Shown here in pieces: positions 26,091 through 34,371 of a stretch of 64,000 bases of DNA. This DNA is from Planctomycetota bacterium (GTDB lineage: Bacteria > Planctomycetota > UBA1135 > GCA-002686595). Each line of letters opens with the position of its first letter. Position 1 is the stretch's first letter. The translations under genes were made by a program, and so were the position numbers. The notes beneath the pieces were generated by a model, which did not search any database, had not been told where the DNA came from, and saw nothing but the letters and a program-made list of their open reading frames with translations. The stretch covers positions 1 through 64,000 of the forward strand of contig JAQXEK010000005.1 in assembly GCA_029250885.1 (NCBI GenBank). Direction: 5' to 3'.

Positions 26091-27809
26091 GTGAAGAGCC
26101 CATCGGTTCCTGGCGTGCGTCGCTTTGCCCGCATTCGGCGCGGCGAGCGACTCCTGGCCCGGGGCGCCCTGTGCCTAGCCCTGGCGTTCTTTGTCGCGAT
26201 CTTCTCCGCCCTACCTGCTGATCGCGGTACCGAGGCCCAGTTCCAGGCCGTCAGCTCCCTTGGCCGCGGCAACGGCTTTGCCATTGGCGGCACCCCCGAA
26301 TCCGATGGCCTGCTCTCGAGTCTGCCCGCAACTTCGACGGAGGAAGAGACCCAAGCCTGGGCCGCAACCCTGAACGCGCAAGCGAACACAGGCGAGGCGC
26401 TTGCGTCGGTCCCCTTTTACTGGGCGGGCAAGGTCTTCGATGCCCTGGTTCCCGGTGCGGATGACCAGGAGCAGAGATTCGCGTCGCGGACTCTGGGTGG
26501 GTCTGCCCGCTCCGAGTATTTTGCCCACGTGATGGTCGGCCTGCGCAATCCGCTGCTGGCGGCGCTTTGCATATGGCTGGTGGTTCTTTGCGCCTCAAGG
26601 CTCGGGCTTTCCCGAACAACCGCATTTGCGACGGGCATCGGCTTTGGTTTCTGCACCTTCTTTATGCCCATGGCCCGGCAGCCCTTCGGTGGTATCCAAG
26701 CCACCTCTCTGCTACTCGGGGCCTTCTATCTAATTCTGACGGCACGAGAGGCCCTGGAGCGAGGCCGCCGACCCCACCGCCACTTCCTGGTGATCTGCGG
26801 GCTCTGCCTTGGGTTCGCGTGGATGAGCCAGGACAATCTGACGTACGCAGTGGGGGTGCTGGTCGCCACGATGATGTTCGTGCTCGTCGGTGGGCACAAG
26901 CGGCTGGGCGAGCTGCGCGTAGCTTCTGCCGGCAAGGGCGGCGAGAAGCCAAGGCAGCTGCAGGACCTGCTGCTGTTCCTGGTACCGCTCTTGGCGTTGG
27001 CAGGCGTCGGCGTCGGCTTCAATGCGCTGCGGTTTGACTCGCTGCTTGGCCGCGGCGCTGCGAGCTTGGATTTGCTGGGCCAGGGAGACTTGGCTCCAGG
27101 CTGGGCTTGGGCTGGTCCCAAGCAGCTTGCTCTGCACTTCGTGTCGCCTGGTGGCTTGTTGGTCTTGGCTCCGCTGTTGGTGCTGGTGCCCTGGGGCTGG
27201 GTGCTCTCAGATGGGCGCGCCTGTCGCTTTTCGCGCCTTGTGATCCTGCTGCTGAGTCTGGGGGTCTTCTTTGGCGGGGGGATCGCCTATGCCGGCGTGC
27301 AGCCGTGGAGCTTCGGTCCGGGGCAGCTGCTGCCCTGCCTGCCCTTCTTCGTGTTGATTGCGGGGGTTGCCCTCGAGCAGATGCGCACAACGGCCCGTGG
27401 GCGTTTTTCGGCCCTTTGCCTGCTGCTGTTCGGGCTGCTCTCGAACGCAGGCGGGGTCGTGGTGAACCACAACTCCTACGAGCAGCTCACCGCCGAGCTG
27501 TCCACGGCCACCCAAAGCCAGGTCGCTCTTCCCGCTATGGAACTAGCCTATGCTGCACCGTGGGCACACTGGCGAATCTTCCGCCACAGGTTGGCCGGAC
27601 TCGGCGAGGATTTTCGCGCCGAGGAGATCTTCTTCATAGACGGAGACCTGGTCCTGGGCACCAGTCCCGAGTCTGCCCCGGGCCTGGAACATCTGACCTG
27701 GCTGGACATGCAGCGCAATCTGGGCGCCGAATTCTGGCCCATAGGGGCCGTCTTACTGCTGCTGATCGGCCAGGGCATCCGGTTGCTGCTGCGGTCGAGT
27801 GACTATTAG
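26091..27809 (+). CDS. Polytopic membrane protein, possible glycosyltransferase
   Basis: The 572-residue protein starts at GTG 26091 with an AAAGGAG site upstream, one of the few clear Shine-Dalgarno sites here. An N-terminal helix (GALCLALAFFVAIFSALPAD) is followed by an extracytoplasmic stretch with TEAQFQAVSSLGRGNGFAIGG, then about ten further helices. The order of a single helix, a large loop and a helix bundle fits GT-C enzymes such as arabinosyl or mannosyl transferases, but no decisive motif is seen. It follows the other membrane gene by 113 bases. Confidence 0.5.
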   Translation: MKSPSVPGVRRFARIRRGERLLARGALCLALAFFVAIFSALPADRGTEAQFQAVSSLGRGNGFAIGGTPESDGLLSSLPATSTEEETQAWAATLNAQANTGEALASVPFYWAGKVFDALVPGADDQEQRFASRTLGGSARSEYFAHVMVGLRNPLLAALCIWLVVLCASRLGLSRTTAFATGIGFGFCTFFMPMARQPFGGIQATSLLLGAFYLILTAREALERGRRPHRHFLVICGLCLGFAWMSQDNLTYAVGVLVATMMFVLVGGHKRLGELRVASAGKGGEKPRQLQDLLLFLVPLLALAGVGVGFNALRFDSLLGRGAASLDLLGQGDLAPGWAWAGPKQLALHFVSPGGLLVLAPLLVLVPWGWVLSDGRACRFSRLVILLLSLGVFFGGGIAYAGVQPWSFGPGQLLPCLPFFVLIAGVALEQMRTTARGRFSALCLLLFGLLSNAGGVVVNHNSYEQLTAELSTATQSQVALPAMELAYAAPWAHWRIFRHRLAGLGEDFRAEEIFFIDGDLVLGTSPESAPGLEHLTWLDMQRNLGAEFWPIGAVLLLLIGQGIRLLLRSSDY

Positions 27810-27921
27810 GGATCGGAGCAGAGCCTGGGGGCATTTCCCATAGCTCCGCCAAATCAATCCTAGCCCTCAAGGCAAGTGCCCTTGTGGTCGAAGGGAATCT
27901 GGGACACTGGCTCCCGATTTT

Positions 27922-28710
27922 ATGAAGCTCCTCCGCCCACCCCTGCTCTCCTTCTTGGCCGCCGCATTCTTTGGCGTTGTCTCAGGACAGGCCCCAGGAC
28001 TCTCTCCCAGTCCCATTGCGGCATCCGAAACGGACCTAGCCCCTCAGGTCAAGGTGGCCCCGAGCATCAAGCAGAGCTTCGCGCTGGTGCCCCGTGGCAA
28101 AGCTTGGCAATCCAACCGCCCCCAAGTCGGCACTGCTGACCTGCTCGCCACGGGCAGTCCGCGCATGCTCGAGTTCAATCTTGAGTTGAGCGAGTCCAGC
28201 ACCCATATCCAGCGCACCCATCGCCAGAGTGCGGCGGGCCCCGGCACTCTGGTCTACCGCGAGTGGCGCTTGACCCGAGGTGGCGGCCAAGCCGGTCGAA
28301 GCCTTGTACTGGAGAGCCTGCCGCCCGCCGGCACCCCAGGCGAGAGCCTGCTGCGGGAGTGGGCCGGCGGCGCCGTCCGTCACGAAAGCGTAACGACCCC
28401 AGCCGACGGGCTCACTTGGCTGGCGTGGATCGAGCAAGAGAGGGAACATCGGTCCAAGCTGCCCATGGCTAGCGATCTGAGCATTTTCTCCGACCAGGAG
28501 TGCAAGTGGACCCGCGCCTTGGTGGTCCGGACCTCATTGGGCCCTGCGGGTATCCTGCGCATTGTGGACCTCTTGCCTATGGATGGTAGCCGTAACAGTC
28601 GCTTGGTTTTCGCCGGGACTCGACTGCTCGGATTCCTCGAGGGCGACCTGGAAGGGGTCCTGATCTCGGAAGTCACTCGGGCCGCAACCGCTTTGGGCAC
28701 GGGCTTGTAA
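27922..28710 (+). CDS. Secreted protein of unknown function
   Basis: This 262-residue protein starts MKLLRPPLLSFLAAAFFGVVSGQAP, an ordinary Sec signal peptide. The rest has alternating beta-type segments (RMLEFNLELSESS, TLVYREWRLTRGGG, SRLVFAGTRLLGFLEGDLEGVLI) and one Cys. I see no known domain. It lies between the membrane glycosyltransferase-like genes and the efflux operon, and may belong to the former. Confidence 0.6.
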   Translation: MKLLRPPLLSFLAAAFFGVVSGQAPGLSPSPIAASETDLAPQVKVAPSIKQSFALVPRGKAWQSNRPQVGTADLLATGSPRMLEFNLELSESSTHIQRTHRQSAAGPGTLVYREWRLTRGGGQAGRSLVLESLPPAGTPGESLLREWAGGAVRHESVTTPADGLTWLAWIEQEREHRSKLPMASDLSIFSDQECKWTRALVVRTSLGPAGILRIVDLLPMDGSRNSRLVFAGTRLLGFLEGDLEGVLISEVTRAATALGTGL

Positions 28711-28748
28711 GACTGTCGTTTTCCCCGGAAGCGGACAGCTCTCGGGGG

Positions 28749-28776
28749 TTGGAGGGGAAGGCCGCGGTGTTATGCT
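28749..28776 (+). promoter_or_regulatory. Candidate sigma-70 promoter for the efflux operon
   Basis: TTGGAG (28749-28754) and TATGCT (28771-28776) are 16 bases apart, and the -10 is preceded by TGT. A small hairpin (ACAGGC-AACATC-GCCTGT, 28785-28802) follows in the leader of the tolC-like gene. Confidence 0.45.
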
Positions 28777-28819
28777 GTGTAGTTACAGGCAACATCGCCT
28801 GTGCATTTGCTACCCCCCT

Positions 28820-30568
28820 ATGACCTTTTCCAAGTCAAGAATTCCCTTCTCCGAGCCTCGGTTCCAATTGCTTTCCCTCGCATTCGCGGCCGCGATCGGC
28901 TCGGGTTGCATGAGTACGGTTGAGCACGAGGCCGAGGCCGACGATGAGGTCTATCAGATCGTCTCCGAACGCCGCGCCGAGCTCGGCGCCGGCTCTGACT
29001 TTTCGATCAACCCTTCCCCCGACAGTCTTCGCCAGCGGATCCTGCGCGGAGAGAGCGTCCCAGAGATTGGCGCCTTGACCCTCTTGCAATGCCAGCGCAT
29101 TGCAGCTGAGAACTCTAGGGATTATCAAGCGCGCCGCGAGAGCCTCTACCTGTCGGCCTTGGACCTGACCCTTGAGCGTTACCAGTTTGGCTATCGCGTC
29201 GACCTAAACGGTGGCGCGTCAGTCTCCGGCGGAGACTCGGGTGCCGAGAGCTTTGACGCCGACGCGGGCTTGACCTTTCAACGTGTCATGGGGAATGGAG
29301 CAAACGTCGTGCTCAACATAGGCGCGGACATGTTTAAGGGCCTAGCGAGCGGCAACCTGCAATCTCTGTTTGGAACCCTTGGCCTTACGATCACCAAGCC
29401 CCTGCTCTCGGGTTCCAGTGAGGAGGCCATCTTCGAGTCGCTCACCCGCGCCGAGCGCCGGGTCGTCGACCAGGCGCGAAACTACGAGCGCTTCCGCCGC
29501 ACCTTCGCGGTGGAGATGTTTAGCCGCTACTGGCGTGTGCTTGAAGAGGTCGAGGTCGTGAAGAACGAAGAGACCAACTTTGCGAACCTCAAGACGCTTC
29601 GTGAGCGCAACGAAGCCCACGGCGAGGCCGGCCGCCTCGCGGACATTGAGGTTGGCCAGGCGCGCCAGAACGAGCTACGCGCCGAGGCCCGCGTGATCAC
29701 GGCTCGCCAGCGTCTGGACGGCCTGCTTGACGACCTGAAGTTCTTTATGGGGCTACCGGTTGACATTGAGCTGGGCCTGGACAGTGCTGCCTTCCAGACT
29801 ATGAACAATGAGGGCATCCGCCCGATCGCTGTTCTCGAGTCAGACGCCGTGGCCCTCGCCATGGCCTCGCGTTTCGACATGGCCACCAGCCTGGACAATG
29901 TGGCCGACGCCGAGCGTACGCTGCGGATTGTCGAGGAGGACCTGGGCGCGCAGGTAGACTTGATCGTTTCGGGCAATAACTCGAACCAGCTGCACTCGGA
30001 CGGCTCGACGGACAACAGCACGCTGAGCTGGGACGTGGGCTTGGACGTAAACCTGCCCCTTGATCGCATGGGCGAGCGCAACCAGATGCGAGCCGCGCGC
30101 ATCTCCCTAGAGTCGGCCAAGCGTGCCGCCTTTGAGAACGCGGACCGGATTCGCCTGGAACTGCGGGATGACCTGCGGCGCTTAAAGGCATCCGAGGACA
30201 CCTTCCTGATCGCCGAGAGCTCGGTGCCCCTTGCTGAGAAGCGCGTCGAGAGTGCCGCGCTTAAGTTGGAGGCTGGAAGGGCAGAGACCCGCGACCTACT
30301 GGAAGCCCAGGAAGACCTGCTGCAGGCGCGCAACTCGCGCATCACTGCGCTGGTGGACTATCAACTTGCGAACCTGGATCTGTTCCTCGATATGGAGCAG
30401 CTCGACGTGAACGAGGACGGCGTGCAGACACGTGATCTGGATATCATCGAGTGGCGCACTTCGGACAACGACTTAAACCAGGCAGGCGTCGCTGACGCAA
30501 CTGCCGAGAACATCGCGGGTGCAGACAGCACCGCAAGTGCCGGTGAACCGGCTAAGGAAGGACGCTAA
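28820..30568 (+). CDS. TolC-like outer-membrane efflux lipoprotein
   Basis: About 582 residues from the ATG at 28820, which follows a run of C; an upstream frame extension lacks a signal. The N-terminus LLSLAFAAAIGSGC is a lipobox, as in OprM/NodT-type channels. The body has long amphipathic helices with two repeats typical of outer-membrane efflux proteins (ETNFANLKTLRERNEAHGEAGRLADIEVGQAR and EDTFLIAESSVPLAEKRVESAALKLEAGRAETRDLLEAQEDLL) and beta-barrel strands (FGYRVDLNGGASVSG). It overlaps the macA start by one base (TAATG). It forms the exit duct of the pump. Confidence 0.88.
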   Translation: MTFSKSRIPFSEPRFQLLSLAFAAAIGSGCMSTVEHEAEADDEVYQIVSERRAELGAGSDFSINPSPDSLRQRILRGESVPEIGALTLLQCQRIAAENSRDYQARRESLYLSALDLTLERYQFGYRVDLNGGASVSGGDSGAESFDADAGLTFQRVMGNGANVVLNIGADMFKGLASGNLQSLFGTLGLTITKPLLSGSSEEAIFESLTRAERRVVDQARNYERFRRTFAVEMFSRYWRVLEEVEVVKNEETNFANLKTLRERNEAHGEAGRLADIEVGQARQNELRAEARVITARQRLDGLLDDLKFFMGLPVDIELGLDSAAFQTMNNEGIRPIAVLESDAVALAMASRFDMATSLDNVADAERTLRIVEEDLGAQVDLIVSGNNSNQLHSDGSTDNSTLSWDVGLDVNLPLDRMGERNQMRAARISLESAKRAAFENADRIRLELRDDLRRLKASEDTFLIAESSVPLAEKRVESAALKLEAGRAETRDLLEAQEDLLQARNSRITALVDYQLANLDLFLDMEQLDVNEDGVQTRDLDIIEWRTSDNDLNQAGVADATAENIAGADSTASAGEPAKEGR

Positions 30569-32310
30569 TGGCTGCACGTGGATGGATCGCCGCAATCGCA
30601 ATTGTCGCACTCGCGGGTGCCGGCTGGAAATACTCTCAAAGTGGCGACGAGGGTAATAAACAAAGCCAGATCGTTGCTGGCGAGGTCGTGCGCGGCGACC
30701 TGCCGATCTCCGTGGTGGAGCGTGGTAACCTGAAGGCGGCCAACAGCCTTGAGCTCAAGAGCGAGGTCGAGGGCTCGACTACAATCCTGATGCTGATTGA
30801 AGAGGGCGTGTTCGTCGAAGAGGGGACCCTGCTGGCCGAGCTTGACGCCACGGGCATGGTGGAGAAGCGCGTGTCCCAGGAGATTACGATGCAGAATGCC
30901 GAGGCTTCGTGGATCAAGTCGACCCAGAACCTCGAGATCCAGAAAAGCCAGAACCTCAGCGACCAGGCCTCGGCCAAGCGCAACCTAGCCTTCGCAGAGA
31001 TTGACAAGAAGAAGTACACCGAAGGCGAGTGGCTAAACCAAGAGCAGAAGGCAAAGGACGACATCCTGCTGGCCGAAGAGGACCTGACCCGCGCCGTGGA
31101 CACCCTGGCCCACTCTGCAAAGCTTTTTGATCGGGGTTTCATCACGCGCAACGAATACGACGCCGATGTACTAGCCAAGCAGCGCAAGGAGATCTCCCTG
31201 GAGCAGGTCAAGCGCACCATGGAGGTGTTGACGACCTACACGAACCCCCGCGAGATTCAGTCCTTAGACGCGGATGTGATCGAGGCAAATCGCGAGATCG
31301 AGCGCGTGGACCTGCAAGCCAAAGCGCGCCTGGTGGACTACGAGGCGGAGGTGCGCTCGGCCCTAGCTCGCTTTGAGCTCGAGACCGAGAAGTACGAGCG
31401 ACTCGAAGACCAGATCGGCAAGGCCAAGCTCTATGCGCCGGCGTCGGGCATGGTGGTCTATGCCCAACCCGAAGGCGGCCGGAATAGCTCTGGCGAGCCC
31501 CTCCGCGAGGGCTCGACCGTTCGCGAGCGCCAGAAGATCGTCACGATTCCCTCCAGTGAGGGCATGGTCGCCGAGGTGAGCCTCCACGAATCCGTACTTG
31601 AAAAGGTGCAGACCGGAATGGCCTGTACGGTCAAGGTGGATGCGCTGGGAGACCTTGAGCTGCCCGGTGTGGTCAAGTTCAAGGCGGTGCTTCCGGATCG
31701 CAACAGCTGGATGGCGAATCCCAACCAGCGCCTCTACCGCACCGAGATCTCGATCACGGAATCTGATCCGCGTATGCGTCCCGGCATGTCGTGCAGTATC
31801 GAGATCCACGTGGAGGTCGCCAAGGACACTCTCTATGTGCCCGTGCAGACCATCTTCCGGGATGCTGGCGAGTCGATCGTTTTCGTCTACACAGACTCGG
31901 GTACGGTGGAGAAGCAAAGGGTCGAAGTGGGGAGCTTCAGCCACCTGTATGCCCAGATTTTGACCGGCGTCCAAGAGGGTCAGCGGATCGCTCTCAGCGT
32001 CCCCATTGGTCAGAGTCTGGCACCAGCGCCCACGATGCAAGGCAGGTCTGAGGACTCCGATGACGACACCGAGGCATCGGAAGGTTCTAAAGGCACCCCG
32101 GCCCCCAAAGGCATGCCTAGTATGGGCGGCGAAGGCGGCCCCGGCACGTGGGACGGCAAGAAGAAGGGTGGGCGCCCCAGTGGCCTTGAAGGCCCCCCTA
32201 AGAAGTCCGCTTCTGCGGAAAAGGAGAGCTCGACGGCAGCTCCCGTAACTGCAGAGCTTGCCGACGCCGACAGCGAGATCTTGGCTGCGAGTCCTGGAAC
32301 TGAAGAGTGA
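30568..32310 (+). CDS. macA: MacA-like periplasmic adaptor (membrane fusion protein)
   Basis: This 580-residue protein has one N-terminal helix (GWIAAIAIVALAGAGWKYS), a lipoyl-like half (VVERGNLKAANSLELKSEVEG), and a long coiled-coil hairpin of about 180 residues rich in Glu/Lys. The other lipoyl half is KLYAPASGMVVYAQPEGG, followed by beta-barrel and membrane-proximal domains (SEGMVAEVSLHESVLEKVQTGM, MRPGMSCSIEIHVEVAKDTLYVPVQ). A low-complexity Gly/Pro/Lys/Ser tail of about 90 residues is unusual for MacA. It bridges the MacB permease and the TolC-like channel. It overlaps both neighbours. Confidence 0.9.
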   Translation: MAARGWIAAIAIVALAGAGWKYSQSGDEGNKQSQIVAGEVVRGDLPISVVERGNLKAANSLELKSEVEGSTTILMLIEEGVFVEEGTLLAELDATGMVEKRVSQEITMQNAEASWIKSTQNLEIQKSQNLSDQASAKRNLAFAEIDKKKYTEGEWLNQEQKAKDDILLAEEDLTRAVDTLAHSAKLFDRGFITRNEYDADVLAKQRKEISLEQVKRTMEVLTTYTNPREIQSLDADVIEANREIERVDLQAKARLVDYEAEVRSALARFELETEKYERLEDQIGKAKLYAPASGMVVYAQPEGGRNSSGEPLREGSTVRERQKIVTIPSSEGMVAEVSLHESVLEKVQTGMACTVKVDALGDLELPGVVKFKAVLPDRNSWMANPNQRLYRTEISITESDPRMRPGMSCSIEIHVEVAKDTLYVPVQTIFRDAGESIVFVYTDSGTVEKQRVEVGSFSHLYAQILTGVQEGQRIALSVPIGQSLAPAPTMQGRSEDSDDDTEASEGSKGTPAPKGMPSMGGEGGPGTWDGKKKGGRPSGLEGPPKKSASAEKESSTAAPVTAELADADSEILAASPGTEE

Positions 32311-33083
32311 TGAGCGACAACGGAGTTCCAAGGGAGTCGCCGGTCGCAGTCGCGGCGGATAGCGGAGGTACGTCGGCACCGGTCGCCCAGTTCCAGTCGG
32401 TCCAGCGCATCTATCGCATGGGCGACCAGGAGGTACGTGCCCTCGACGGCGTGGATCTGACCTTCCGCGCGGGCGAGTATTGGTCCATCGTGGGTCCCTC
32501 TGGCAGTGGTAAGTCTACGTTGCTCAACGTGCTCGGCTGTCTCGATCGGCCCTCGGAGGGTACCTATTTTCTCGGTGGGGAAGACACAGGCGAGCTTAAC
32601 GACGACGCCCTCTCCGAGCTGCGCAGTCGGCGCCTTGGCTTTATCTTCCAGTCCTATAACTTGATTCCACAGCTGAACGTGCTCGACAACATCATGGTAC
32701 CGCTTCTGTACCAGTCCCATCCCCCCGCGGATGGGGAAGAGCGGGCGCGCGAACTTGCCAGTCGCGTGGGCCTTGGGGACCGGCTTGATCACCGGCCCCG
32801 GGAGCTCTCGGGTGGACAGATGCAGCGCGTGGCCATCGCACGCTCTCTAGTGAATGACCCCGACTTGGTCCTTGCGGACGAGGCCACAGGAAACCTAGAC
32901 AGCCAGACCTCGATGGAGATCCTAGACCTGTTCGATGAGCTCCATAGCGAGGGCAAGACAATCGTCTTTGTGACCCATGAGGCAAGTGTCTCCGAGCGCG
33001 CCCAGCGCGTGCTCGTGATGGGAGATGGCCGGGTCTGTGAGGTGCGCGAGACAGCCCGCCTAGCCCAGGAGCTCGCCACATGA
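32310..33083 (+). CDS. macB: MacB/LolD-type ABC transporter ATPase
   Basis: The ATG at 32310 overlaps the macA stop; a GTG three bases earlier is also possible. The 257-residue ATPase has Walker A GPSGSGKST, Q-loop FQSYNLIPQLNV, signature LSGGQMQRVAIARSL, Walker B LVLADEATGNLDS and the H-loop FVTHE. The 'LGCLDRPSEGTYFLGGEDT' segment is characteristic of MacB/LolD ATPases. Here the ATPase is a separate polypeptide, whereas E. coli MacB is fused to its permease. Confidence 0.93.
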   Translation: MSDNGVPRESPVAVAADSGGTSAPVAQFQSVQRIYRMGDQEVRALDGVDLTFRAGEYWSIVGPSGSGKSTLLNVLGCLDRPSEGTYFLGGEDTGELNDDALSELRSRRLGFIFQSYNLIPQLNVLDNIMVPLLYQSHPPADGEERARELASRVGLGDRLDHRPRELSGGQMQRVAIARSLVNDPDLVLADEATGNLDSQTSMEILDLFDELHSEGKTIVFVTHEASVSERAQRVLVMGDGRVCEVRETARLAQELAT

Positions 33084-34357
33084 GGGGCTCTGGAATCATC
33101 GCCTCGGTTCGCCTAGGTATTAGCAGCCTTATGCTGCACAAGCTTCGCAGCGGACTGACTACCCTGGGTGTGCTGTTTGGAACCAGCAGCGTGATTGCCA
33201 TGCTGGCTATTGGCGAGGGTGCCAGTGCCGAGGCCCAAGAGCAGATTAAGCGCCTCGGCAGCCAAAACGTCATCCTGCGCAGCGTGAAGCCTGCCGAGGA
33301 CCAGAACCAAGGTAGCCAGACCACACGGATCCTGTCCTATGGTCTGACCAATGACGATTACGAGCGGGTCGCCACGAGCTTCCCTTCGGTCGGCCGCGTC
33401 GTGCCGTCGCGCCTCGTAGCCCAGGAGGCGCGATTCGAGGACCGCATGGTCCCACAGCCGCGTATTGTCGCTACGACCCCCGAATGGCTCGAGGTCTCCG
33501 GTCGCTTGGTGGAGAATGGCCGGTTCCTGACCAAGAGCGACTCGGTTGGCGCCAAGAACGTCTGCGTCCTGGGTACCGAGCTGGCGCGGGACCTCTTTTT
33601 GTTCAAGGATCCGATCGGGCAGCGCGTAAAGCTTGGGGCCGACTACTTTGATGTCGTCGGAACGATCACACCCCGCGTTCGCTTCGACAGCGATGCACCG
33701 GGCGCCGGAGAGGAGACCACCCAAGAGCTCTTCATCCCCCTGTCGACCGCGGACAACTGGTTTGGCGACATGAACGTCAGCCGCCGTGCGGGCAGCTTCA
33801 ATGCCGAGGAAGTCGAGCTGCACGAGCTCCTGATTGGCGTGGATAACAAGGACAATGTCATCGGCATCGCTAACGCTGCCCGGGAGATGCTCGAGCGCTT
33901 CCACGACGAGAAGGACTACGAGGTCGTCGTACCCTTGGAGCTATTGGCCCAGGCGGAAGAGACCAAGCGAATCTTTAACATCGTACTGGGTTCAATCGCC
34001 GGGATTAGCCTGTTGGTCGGTGGCATCGGCATCATGAACGTGATGCTCGCTACGGTGACCGAGCGCACTCGAGAGATCGGTATCCGCCGTGCCTTGGGAG
34101 CCAAGCGCCAGGACATCGTCGCTCAGTTCCTGGTCGAGACCGTGGTCCTTAGCGTCGGTGGTGGACTCTTTGGAGTTGCTCTCGGCCTTGCGATTCCGCA
34201 GATCGTCCAGTGGTACACCGACATGCCAACCCTGGTGACCTTACAAGCACCGATCCTCGCCTTCACGATCTCCGCAGGTATCGGCGTGCTGTTCGGCATC
34301 TACCCCGCTTGGCGAGCCAGTCACATGGATCCCGTGGACGCACTGCGCCACGAGTAG
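33080..34357 (+). CDS. MacB-type ABC transporter permease
   Basis: The 425-residue permease starts within the stop of the ATPase gene (ATGA). It has four helices: one N-terminal (KLRSGLTTLGVLFGTSSVIAMLAIGEG), then a MacB periplasmic core domain of about 230 residues, then three C-terminal helices forming the FtsX domain (FNIVLGSIAGISLLVGGIGIMNVMLATVTERTREIG, followed by RRALGAKRQDI). The last residues, YPAWRASHMDPVDALRHE, are the standard end of the family. It is the fourth gene of the tolC-macA-macB set and ends 14 bases from the convergent comM. Confidence 0.93.
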   Translation: MRGSGIIASVRLGISSLMLHKLRSGLTTLGVLFGTSSVIAMLAIGEGASAEAQEQIKRLGSQNVILRSVKPAEDQNQGSQTTRILSYGLTNDDYERVATSFPSVGRVVPSRLVAQEARFEDRMVPQPRIVATTPEWLEVSGRLVENGRFLTKSDSVGAKNVCVLGTELARDLFLFKDPIGQRVKLGADYFDVVGTITPRVRFDSDAPGAGEETTQELFIPLSTADNWFGDMNVSRRAGSFNAEEVELHELLIGVDNKDNVIGIANAAREMLERFHDEKDYEVVVPLELLAQAEETKRIFNIVLGSIAGISLLVGGIGIMNVMLATVTERTREIGIRRALGAKRQDIVAQFLVETVVLSVGGGLFGVALGLAIPQIVQWYTDMPTLVTLQAPILAFTISAGIGVLFGIYPAWRASHMDPVDALRHE

Positions 34358-34371
34358 ACCTAGGGGCAGGC

